Source: Deltaproteobacteria bacterium
Lineage (GTDB): Bacteria > Desulfobacterota > Binatia > UBA9968 > JAJDTQ01
Assembly (NCBI GenBank): GCA_028818755.1
Contig: JAPPNF010000169.1
Location: 1 to 64,000 of the forward strand
Direction of reading: 5' to 3'
Length of the DNA: 64,000 bases
The notes under the pieces were generated by a model. It was not told the DNA's origin and made no database searches. It saw nothing but the letters and a program-made list of their open reading frames with translations. Made by a program: the position numbers and the translations under genes. This document shows positions 56,422 through 64,000 of this stretch, piece by piece (positions within the stretch are counted from its first letter, which is position 1; each line of letters starts with the position of its first letter).

Positions 56422-57789
56422 CTACCCCGCGTAGCGCGGCACTATATTCACGGGCGTGTACTCCGCCGGCGCCTCGGTCACGAACAACTCCGGCTCGATG
56501 CCGTAGAGCCTGCGGGCGTTGCCGCCCAGCAGCTTCTCCTGCACCTCCCGCGGCACGCCGTACTTGTCCATGTTGTCGATGGCTTCCCAGGTGTCGGAAG
56601 CGTCGTGGTGCGGCATGTCGGACGACCACAGGGCGATGTCCTCGAAGATGTCCCACAGCCGGAGGGTGACGTCCTCGTCGCTCTCGAAGGCGATGAAGCA
56701 CTGCCGGGCGAAGGTCTCCCGCGGGTCGCCGACCTTTTGCGGCGGCTTGGCCTGCTCGCGCACGAAGCGGTAGAGGTCGAGGTAGGTCTCGGCCTTCTCC
56801 AGGATCAACGGCAGCCAGCTCGAGTTGGACTCCAGGATCGCCACCCTGAGCTTGGGGAACTTCTCCAGCCAGCCCGTGAGCATGACGATCATGGTCCAGG
56901 TCTGGGCCTCGCTGATGAAGCTCAAGGATTCGGCGCCGGGCTGCACCGACCCCATGCCGCGCATGATGTTCTCCACGAACTGTCCCGGCGAGTACACGTA
57001 GACTTCATGGGCGGTGAAGGGCGAGCGCTGGGCGCTGCTCTTGCCCCGGGTGCCGGTCGACATGCGCTCCGCCATGGCCTCGGTGACGGCCTCGCCGCCC
57101 GACGGGAACGTGTGCATTCCCAAGGCCAGCCCCACCTCCTCGAATTCCTTCCACAAGGGGTCGAACTCGGGAAAGGTGGGGTAGCGGTCGTTGACCAGCA
57201 CCGGGCGCACCACCGCGGACTTGAAGCCCAGCTTGGCCACGCGCCGCAGCTCCTGCACCGCGTAGTCCACGTCCTGGACCGGCAGCACGGCGCACGGATA
57301 GAGCCGCTTGCGGTCGGCCGCGCAGTAGTCGTTGACCCAGTCGTTGTAGGCGGCGGCGCAGATCCGGGCGGCGTCCGGGTTCTTGACCAGCGGCATGCGC
57401 ACGAAGGTGGACGGGAACACCATCACCTGGTCGATGCCCGATGCGTCCATGTCCTTGAGGCGGACGTGCGGGTCCCGCTGGCTGGCGTTGCGGCCGATCT
57501 CCTCGTCCCACCTGGGGTCGTCGGGCGCGATGGAGCCCAGGATCTTCTTGTTCATGCCCGGGTGCCAGCCCTGCCCGGGGTAGGCGTAGGTCTTGGGGTT
57601 GCCGTAGCTCACCTGGCCGTTCACGACCATCACGAGCCGGTCCATGTCCCGGTAGAAATGCTGCTTGGCGAACGCCCGCTGCTTCTCCGGAATGTACTCG
57701 TCCCAGACCTCACGGGGCTCGTGGATGTGGCTGTCACAGTCGAAGACCGGAAAGTTCTTGGTGCGCCCTTGTGCCGTGTAGGCCATCAC
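56422..57789 (-). CDS. Amidohydrolase family protein (ACMSD-like)
   Basis: FPVFDCDSHIHEPREVWDEYIPEK, RLKDMDASGIDQVMVFPS, SSDMPHHDASDTWEAI. Confidence 0.88.
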   Translation of the reverse strand: MMAYTAQGRTKNFPVFDCDSHIHEPREVWDEYIPEKQRAFAKQHFYRDMDRLVMVVNGQVSYGNPKTYAYPGQGWHPGMNKKILGSIAPDDPRWDEEIGRNASQRDPHVRLKDMDASGIDQVMVFPSTFVRMPLVKNPDAARICAAAYNDWVNDYCAADRKRLYPCAVLPVQDVDYAVQELRRVAKLGFKSAVVRPVLVNDRYPTFPEFDPLWKEFEEVGLALGMHTFPSGGEAVTEAMAERMSTGTRGKSSAQRSPFTAHEVYVYSPGQFVENIMRGMGSVQPGAESLSFISEAQTWTMIVMLTGWLEKFPKLRVAILESNSSWLPLILEKAETYLDLYRFVREQAKPPQKVGDPRETFARQCFIAFESDEDVTLRLWDIFEDIALWSSDMPHHDASDTWEAIDNMDKYGVPREVQEKLLGGNARRLYGIEPELFVTEAPAEYTPVNIVPRYAG

Positions 57790-57858
57790 TGACTCCTCGC
57801 TGGACGCGCGCCCGGCGCGGGCCGCGGGCCGGACGGGCGCCAGGGGTTGCGGCCGAGC

Positions 57859-58302
57859 CTATGCGCTCGGCTTGAACTTCGGCAGCGTGAACCCCTCGTG
57901 GTCCTCGTACACCACCTCCACCGCCATTCCCACCTTCACCTCCTCCGGCGCGATGTCGACGACGTTGCTAACCAGGCGCGGCCCTTCATCGAGGTCCACG
58001 AGCGAGACGTTGTACGGGATCTTGTCCTGGTACGCCGGATGCCACGCCCGGTGATAGGTGACGAAGGAATAGACCGTGCCCTTGCCGCTCACGGGCACCC
58101 ATTGGTTGTCCGACGACAGACACTTGGCGCAGAGCGCCTGGGGCGGGAAGTTGAAGTACGTCCGGCAGGCATTGCACTGCTGCACCGTGAGCTTGTGCTC
58201 CTTGAGGTTGTCCCAGAAGGGCTGGGCCTCCACCTCCGCCAGGAACGGTTCGTTGCGCGGCGCCGCGCGCCCGCGCTTGTCGTGTGCTTCTGTTTTGCTC
58301 AT
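57859..58302 (-). CDS. Zn-ribbon/OB-fold (DUF35) protein
   Basis: VQQCNACRTYFNFPPQALCAKCLSSDNQWVPVSGKGTVYSFVTYHRA. Confidence 0.9.
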   Translation of the reverse strand: MSKTEAHDKRGRAAPRNEPFLAEVEAQPFWDNLKEHKLTVQQCNACRTYFNFPPQALCAKCLSSDNQWVPVSGKGTVYSFVTYHRAWHPAYQDKIPYNVSLVDLDEGPRLVSNVVDIAPEEVKVGMAVEVVYEDHEGFTLPKFKPSA

Positions 58303-59453
58303 TGTACCCCCAGTACGAGTGATGCGTGCATGCACAGGCTGCCGCCGTGCCCGCTGATGACCCCCGCCTTCGCGCCCTGCACCTGCCGCTCGGGCTCCAC
58401 CTCATTGCCGCGCAACTGCTTGACGCCCTCGGTGACGTGCATGATTCCCTCTAGATGGGCCTGGGACAACAGACCGCCGTGGGTGTTCACGGGGATCTCG
58501 CCGCCCACCTCGATGCGCCCGTCCTTGATGAAGTCCTTGCCCTCGCCCTTGCCGCAGAAGCCGTAGTCCTCGATGGTGATCAGCGTCGTGATGGTGAAGC
58601 AGTCGTAGAACTCGGCGAAGTCCATGTCCTTGGGTGTGAGCCCCGCCATGCGGTAGGCTGCCTCCGACGACTTCCGGCTCCCCAGCGTGGTGAGGGTGGG
58701 CGCATCCATGACGCTGGAGTGCGGGTGGTGCTGCCCCATGCCCAGCACCTGCACGGGCTTCCTGGGCAGGTCCCTGGCCCGCTCCATGCTGGTCACCAGC
58801 AGGGCGGCGCCGCCGTCCGATTCCAGCGAGCAGTCGAACAGGTGCAGCGGCTCCACGATCAGGCGCGAGTTCTGGTGGTCCTCGATGGTCATGGGCTTTT
58901 GCATGGTGGCGTTTCCGTTCATGCACGCGTGCTTGCGGGTGGACACCGCGATCTGCCCCAGGTCCTCGCTGGTGGTGCCGAACTCGTGCATGTGGCGGGT
59001 GGCCGCGAAGGCGTGGTTGGCCACCGCGGAGAAATGTCCCCAAGGCTGCTCCCAGTGCTCGTCGCCGCTGCGGATGGGGTACCCCGGCGTGGGATCCGGC
59101 GTCGCCCGCTTGCGCGCGTGGACGCACACCACGTAGTTGCACATGCCGGCCTCGATGGCCATCACCGCGTTCTGGATCATGGCGATGGGCGTGGCGCCCC
59201 CGAGCGCGAGGTCGGTGGCGTAGCTGGGGTCGATGCCCGCCATGTGCGCCAGCCGCACCGCGTAGCTCCGGTGGGCGTCGGTGAGGGGCTGGTTGGTCAG
59301 CAACCCGTCCACCTGGGACGCCTCGATTCCGGCGTCCTCCAGGCACAGGCGGATGGCTTCGACGTGCAGCGAGTTGGTGGTGGCTTCGGGCCGCTTGCCT
59401 ACCTTGGTCTCGCCCACGCCGACGACGGCGTACTTGCCCGAGAGGTTTGACAT
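58299..59453 (-). CDS. Thiolase-family (SCP-x-like) protein, partner of the Zn-ribbon protein
   Basis: YAVVGVGETKVGKRPEATTNSLHVEAIRLCLEDAGIEASQVDGL, FYDCFTITTLITIEDYGFCGKGEG; ATGA-type overlap with 57859..58302. Confidence 0.88.
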   Translation of the reverse strand: MSNLSGKYAVVGVGETKVGKRPEATTNSLHVEAIRLCLEDAGIEASQVDGLLTNQPLTDAHRSYAVRLAHMAGIDPSYATDLALGGATPIAMIQNAVMAIEAGMCNYVVCVHARKRATPDPTPGYPIRSGDEHWEQPWGHFSAVANHAFAATRHMHEFGTTSEDLGQIAVSTRKHACMNGNATMQKPMTIEDHQNSRLIVEPLHLFDCSLESDGGAALLVTSMERARDLPRKPVQVLGMGQHHPHSSVMDAPTLTTLGSRKSSEAAYRMAGLTPKDMDFAEFYDCFTITTLITIEDYGFCGKGEGKDFIKDGRIEVGGEIPVNTHGGLLSQAHLEGIMHVTEGVKQLRGNEVEPERQVQGAKAGVISGHGGSLCMHASLVLGVQ

Positions 59454-59534
59454 GACTGCCTCCTTGTCCCCGCGGGGTCCCGGCCATGTGCCGGGAACCC
59501 ACCGGGATCGGTCATAAGCTCTGCTCGAACGGTC

Positions 59535-60578
59535 CTACTTGTCCAAACCGACGATCCTGCGCGCGCGGCTCACCACTTCCGGCGTCATCTGCTTCTTCAT
59601 GTCGGCGATGAGGCCCGTGAGGTACTCGCCGCTCCTGGGGTTGATGTCGAGCCGCGCCCGCTTGGCGTCCTTCAGGAAAGCGGGGTCCTTCAGGATGTCG
59701 TCGAAGGCCTTGCGCAGGATCGCCACCCTGTCCTTCGGGGTCTTCGGCGGCAACGCCCAGGGGCGCACCATGGCGGCCGGAAGGAGCAGGACCTTCATGA
59801 AGGCCACGTCCGCGGGCTTGGTGATCCTGTCGTTCAGCGGCGGCACGTTTAGCGCCTCCAGCTCGGGGTGACGTTCCTCGCTGATGTAGGTGATGAGCTT
59901 GATGGAGCCCTCCTGCAGCATGGACATGCCGGTGGACTTCACCGAGTCCCAGGTCCATCCGGTGAGGGCGTCCACCTCCTTCTGCAGCAGCCCCGCGCGC
60001 ACCGGCGCCGTCCCCTTGTAGCCTGGGACGATCTTGGATGTGATGCCGAAGATGTCGTTCATGGCCAGGGGAATGCTGCAGGTCAGGCTGTTGCGCGCGG
60101 TGCAGCCGAAGATCAACGGCTCGGTCTTGGTGTCGAGCCACTGGTCCATGCTCTGGATGGGCGAGCCCTTGCGCACCGCCACGGTGATGGGGCTGGTGTT
60201 GGCCAGCCCCAGCCAGATGAACTGGTTGACGTCGTACCGGATCCCCGGGAAGTTCAGGAACTGCGCCTGCGCCACGGTCCAGGTGGGGTGCACGAGGGCG
60301 AGGCCGTCCCGCTTGGTGATGTTGTACACGTAGTTGGTGCCGATGAGCCCGCTGCCGCCGGGTATGTTGATGACGATGACGTTGGGCTTGCCCGGGATGT
60401 GCTTCCCGAGATGGCGCGCGAACAGCCGCGAGTAGGTATCGTAACCACCCCCCGGGGAGCTCACCGAGATGATCTTGACCGTCTTGCCCTCGTAGAAGGA
60501 TGCGGCTCCGGCGGTGCCGCCGGCGGCCGCCATGAGCGCCGCGACGAGGACGATGAAGAATATCCGTTGCAGGAACAT
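59535..60578 (-). CDS. Tripartite tricarboxylate transporter (TctC/Bug-like) substrate-binding protein
   Basis: Signal peptide; YEGKTVKIISVSSPGGGYDTYSRLFARHLGKHIPGKPNVIVINIPGGSGLIGTNYVYN. Confidence 0.85.
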   Translation of the reverse strand: MFLQRIFFIVLVAALMAAAGGTAGAASFYEGKTVKIISVSSPGGGYDTYSRLFARHLGKHIPGKPNVIVINIPGGSGLIGTNYVYNITKRDGLALVHPTWTVAQAQFLNFPGIRYDVNQFIWLGLANTSPITVAVRKGSPIQSMDQWLDTKTEPLIFGCTARNSLTCSIPLAMNDIFGITSKIVPGYKGTAPVRAGLLQKEVDALTGWTWDSVKSTGMSMLQEGSIKLITYISEERHPELEALNVPPLNDRITKPADVAFMKVLLLPAAMVRPWALPPKTPKDRVAILRKAFDDILKDPAFLKDAKRARLDINPRSGEYLTGLIADMKKQMTPEVVSRARRIVGLDK

Positions 60579-60642
60579 GTTGGATTGCCTCCTGTTTCTC
60601 TGGTCCGGAACTCGTTACCAGCCGAATACCGTTACCGTCCGG

Positions 60643-61686
60643 CTATTTGTCCAGGCCGATAATCTTCCGCGCCCGGCTGATGATCTCCGGCGTCATCCGC
60701 TTCTTCATGTCGTTCATGAGATTCACCAGGTACTCGCCGCTCTTGGGGTTGATGTCCAGCCGCGCCCGCTTGGCGTCCGCCAGGAAGGCGGGGTCCTTCA
60801 GCGTGTTGTCGAACGCGCTCTGCAGGATCTGGACCTTGTCCTTCGGGGTCCCGGGGGGAACCGCCCATGGCCGCAGCATGGCCGCCGGCAGCATCAGGAC
60901 CTTCATGAACGCAATGTCGGCCGCCTTGGTGACCCGTGGGTTCAGGTACGGCACCTTCCGCTCTTCGAGTTCCGGATGCCGTTCCTCGCCGATATAGGCG
61001 ATGATCTTGGCTTCGCCTTCGTCGATCATGGACATGCCGGTGGACTTCACCGAGTCCCAGCTCCAGCCGGTAACGGCGTCGACTTCTTTCTGCAATAGCG
61101 CCGCCCGGATGGGGGCCGTGCCCCTGTAGCCCGACACTATTTTGGATGTCTTCGGCCCGAAGATGTCGTTCATGGCCAGGGGGATACTGCAGGTGGGGCT
61201 GTTGCGCGACGTGCAGCCGAAGATCAGCGTCTTCGTATCCGGGTTCAGCCAGTCGTCCATGCTCTGGATCGGCGATCCCTTGCGCACCACCGCGGTGACG
61301 GGACCGGCGTTGGCCAGTCCCAGCCAGATGAACTTGTTGACGTCATACTTGATCCCGGGGAAGTTCAGGAACTGCGCCTGCGCCAAGTTCCAGCTCGGCT
61401 GGACCACGGTAAGGCCGTCCGGCTTGGTCACGTTGTAGACGTAGTTGGTGCCGATGAGTCCGCTGCCGCCGGGGATGTTGATAACGATCACCTTGGGCTT
61501 TCCGGGTATGTGGTTGCCCAGGTGACGCGCGAACAGGCGCGAGTAGGTGTCGTAGCCGCCCCCAGGGGCATGCACCGACACGATCTTGACCGTCTTGCCT
61601 TCGTAGAACGACTCGGCCGCGGCGGCGCTTGCGCACGCCAACAGCACGGCCATGATGAGTCCGATCCATGCGATTCGTCGGAACAT
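60643..61686 (-). CDS. Tripartite tricarboxylate transporter (TctC/Bug-like) substrate-binding protein, tandem paralogue
   Basis: Highly similar along its length to 59535..60578. Confidence 0.85.
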   Translation of the reverse strand: MFRRIAWIGLIMAVLLACASAAAAESFYEGKTVKIVSVHAPGGGYDTYSRLFARHLGNHIPGKPKVIVINIPGGSGLIGTNYVYNVTKPDGLTVVQPSWNLAQAQFLNFPGIKYDVNKFIWLGLANAGPVTAVVRKGSPIQSMDDWLNPDTKTLIFGCTSRNSPTCSIPLAMNDIFGPKTSKIVSGYRGTAPIRAALLQKEVDAVTGWSWDSVKSTGMSMIDEGEAKIIAYIGEERHPELEERKVPYLNPRVTKAADIAFMKVLMLPAAMLRPWAVPPGTPKDKVQILQSAFDNTLKDPAFLADAKRARLDINPKSGEYLVNLMNDMKKRMTPEIISRARKIIGLDK

Positions 61687-61802
61687 GATAGTTCTCCTTG
61701 TTGGATAGACAGTTCTCACCCGATTTACGGGGGGTACGATAGACTAGTCAGCAGGCCTTTTCAACAACGACGCCCGGTTGGGGTACGGCGAGATCCTCGG
61801 TC

Positions 61803-61857
61803 CGTCATCCCCGCCCACGATCGGGGGTCGAGGGCATACTTTCGCGGGAATGACGGA
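61803..61857. repeat. REP/MITE-like inverted repeat CCGTCATCCCCGC...GCGGGAATGACGG
   Basis: 13-bp arms with one mismatch. Confidence 0.65.
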
Positions 61858-61949
61858 GTCAGTCGAAACCGAGTATTCCAGGCGGCGTTGCTGCTTGTCG
61901 AACGCTACTACTCGTGTTCTATCAAGACCTGACGAACCTGGGAGGCAGC

Positions 61950-63083
61950 ATGTCGAAACCCATCCTACACGGCGTCAAGGTGCTGGACTTGAGCCACATG
62001 TACCCGGGCACGCTGTGCACGTGGCTGCTGGCGGCGCTGGGCGCGGAGATCCTCAAGGTGGAGGAGCCTGAGGCGGTGCGCTCGGGCGCGCCCTTCCTCA
62101 ACCAGGGCAAGAAGAGCATCACATTGAACCTCAAAACCGACGCGGGACGCGGGGTGCTGTACACCTTGGCGAAGGAGTCGGACATCGTGGTGGAGGGGTT
62201 CCGGCCCGGCGTGGCGCGCAGGCTCCGGGTCGACTACGACACGCTGCGAGCGTTGAACCCCAGGCTCGTTTACTGCTCCATATCGAGCTTCGGCCAGACC
62301 GGCCCGTCGGTGTCGTACTCCGCCCACGACATCAATTTCCTGGCGCTGAGCGGCATGCTCGGCATCGGCCGGGAGGCGGACCGCAGGCCGCTTCCTCCTG
62401 CCGCGCAAGTGGCGGACGTGGCCGGCGGCGGATACCCGGCCCTGAGCGCGATCCTCGCCGCCTACATCGCGGTGCTGCGCGACGGAGAGGGGCGTTTCCT
62501 CGACATCTCCATGTTCGACTGGACCCTGCTCATGGTGGCGCGCTACCTGATGCTCGACCCGCCGCCCCGGCGTTCCCGGCCGGTGGTCAAGCGCGAGCAC
62601 GCCACCCTGGCCGGCACGGCGGCCTGTTACGACACCTACGAGGCGGGCGACGGCGGATTCGTGTCGCTGGCTGCCCTGGGGCCCAGGCAGTGGGCTCTCC
62701 TGTGCAAGGCGCTGGGCCTGGAGCGCTACGCGGACGCGGCCCTCGACCCGCTCAAGACGCCGCGAATCAAGGCGGCGATGCGCCGCGTCTTCAAGACCCG
62801 CCCGCGCGACCACTGGGTGGAGCTGCTGCGGAACGAGCACGGCCTCTCGGTGGCGCCGGTCTACGAGCCCGAGGAGGTGCTGGAGGATCCTCACGTCCGC
62901 TTCCGCAAGACGCTCGCCCGGGGGCGGGACGGCGTGGAATTTACGCCGCCGTTCTGGTTCGCCGGAGCGCGGAAGCCGGGAGGAAAGACCTGCCGCGTGG
63001 GTCAGCACACCGCCGCCGTCCTCAGGAGCCTCGGATACACCGCCACGGAGATCCGGCAACTCCGCAAGGCCAAGGCCGTCTGA
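61950..63083 (+). CDS. CaiB/BaiF CoA-transferase family protein
   Basis: GVKVLDLSHMYPGTLCTWLLAALGAEILKVEEPEAV; RBS GGAGG. Confidence 0.92.
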   Translation: MSKPILHGVKVLDLSHMYPGTLCTWLLAALGAEILKVEEPEAVRSGAPFLNQGKKSITLNLKTDAGRGVLYTLAKESDIVVEGFRPGVARRLRVDYDTLRALNPRLVYCSISSFGQTGPSVSYSAHDINFLALSGMLGIGREADRRPLPPAAQVADVAGGGYPALSAILAAYIAVLRDGEGRFLDISMFDWTLLMVARYLMLDPPPRRSRPVVKREHATLAGTAACYDTYEAGDGGFVSLAALGPRQWALLCKALGLERYADAALDPLKTPRIKAAMRRVFKTRPRDHWVELLRNEHGLSVAPVYEPEEVLEDPHVRFRKTLARGRDGVEFTPPFWFAGARKPGGKTCRVGQHTAAVLRSLGYTATEIRQLRKAKAV

Positions 63084-63183
63084 TGCGGGATGCTCGGTTG
63101 AACACCGTCCGTGATTGGAGTAATTCTCCGGTAGCGTCCCGCGGGGCGTATTGCGCCCGCGTGGCGCCTTGGGGAGGCATTCG

Positions 63184-64000
63184 ATGTCGGAGGTAAAGGC
63201 GGGACTGGAAGGGGTGGTGGCCGGGGAGACGGCCATCTGTTCGGTGCGCCCGGAGGGGGAGTTGGTGTACCGCGGCTACGATGTGCACGACCTGGCGGAG
63301 CAGGCGAGCTTCGAGGAAGTGGCGTACCTGGTGCTGTTGGGCAGGCTTCCCACCCGTGCGGAGCTGGAAGCGTTCGACGCGGAGTTGCGCTCCCAGCGGG
63401 CGCTGCCGCCGGGAGTGGTGGAGAGCCTGGAGCTGCTCCCGTCGGACGCGGTTCCGATGGACGCGTTGCGCACCGCGGTATCGGCGCTGGCGCTCTACGA
63501 CCCGGACGCCGGAGACGACTCCCGCGAGGCCAACCTGAGGAAGGCGACGCGGCTGCTGGCGCGCCTGGCCACGGTGGTGGCGGCGGTGCACCGGCTCTCG
63601 CAGGGGCTGGAGGTGGTGGCGCCGGATCCCGGGCTGAACCACGCGGCGAGTTTCCTGCACATGCTGCGCGGGGAGCGGCCCGACGAGTTCGAGGCCCGGG
63701 TGCTGGAGGTGACGCTGATTCTTTACATGGAGCACGAGTTCAACGCCTCCACGTTCACCGCCCGTGTGATCGCGTCCACGCTGGCGGACCTGTACGGCGC
63801 GGTGGTGGGAGCGATCGCGGCGCTCAAGGGGCCGCTTCACGGGGGCGCCAACGAGAAGGCGATGGACGTGATCCTGGAGATCGGGGAGCCGGAGCGTGCG
63901 GAGGGGTGGGTGGAGGAGAGCCTGCGGGAGAAGAAGCGTGTGATGGGGTTCGGGCACCGGATCTACAAGACCGCGGACTCGCGGGTGGAGGTGGCGAAGA
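63184..64000 (+). CDS. Citrate synthase family protein (3' truncated by window end)
   Basis: GLEGVVAGETAICSVRPEGELVYRGYDVHDLAEQ, GPLHGGANEKAM, GFGHRIYKTADSR. Confidence 0.92.
   Translation, partial: MSEVKAGLEGVVAGETAICSVRPEGELVYRGYDVHDLAEQASFEEVAYLVLLGRLPTRAELEAFDAELRSQRALPPGVVESLELLPSDAVPMDALRTAVSALALYDPDAGDDSREANLRKATRLLARLATVVAAVHRLSQGLEVVAPDPGLNHAASFLHMLRGERPDEFEARVLEVTLILYMEHEFNASTFTARVIASTLADLYGAVVGAIAALKGPLHGGANEKAMDVILEIGEPERAEGWVEESLREKKRVMGFGHRIYKTADSRVEVAK

Overview
GC-rich bacterial chromosomal window (about 65% GC by eye) with dense metabolic operons. The gene content (several CaiB-type CoA transferases, tripartite tricarboxylate transporter (TTT)-type receptors, aldehyde ferredoxin oxidoreductase (AOR), formamidase, a large type I PKS) suggests an uncultured proteobacterial or Tectomicrobia/Binatota-like lineage, at low confidence. 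Main blocks: (i) 5.2-15.4 kb, a putative formamide/formate island: FmdA-like formamidase, AmiS/UreI channel, FmdB, CrcB, a MobA-MoaD fusion, a tungsten/molybdenum AOR and a NAD-type formate dehydrogenase. It is preceded by a 94-bp tandem repeat array and a perfect 19-bp palindrome. (ii) 16.3-20.4 kb, a Russian-doll nest of three insertion sequences (IS3 containing IS110/IS1111 containing IS256), followed by a low-GC orphan membrane-protein gene. The nest separates a TPM-domain gene from lemA. (iii) 25.5-37.8 kb, a type I PKS (KS-AT-DH-MT-ER-KR-ACP then KS-AT*), interrupted by one in-frame amber codon and ending in a doubly degenerate AT. It is followed by a discrete ACP, an alpha/beta hydrolase and a stand-alone ClpP. 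(iv) 41.3-42.3 kb, a DUF3179 gene split in the ORF track by an in-frame TGA exactly at the conserved first Cys of its CPLC motif. A 7-bp hairpin with a GU-containing loop starts 13 nt downstream, so this is a strong selenoprotein candidate. (v) 42-64 kb, ordinary catabolic genes plus long interspersed hairpin repeats and a four-copy 22-bp repeat array upstream of a DUF4143 ATPase. No tRNA, rRNA or CRISPR array was recognised. All family calls come from reading motifs, not from database searches.
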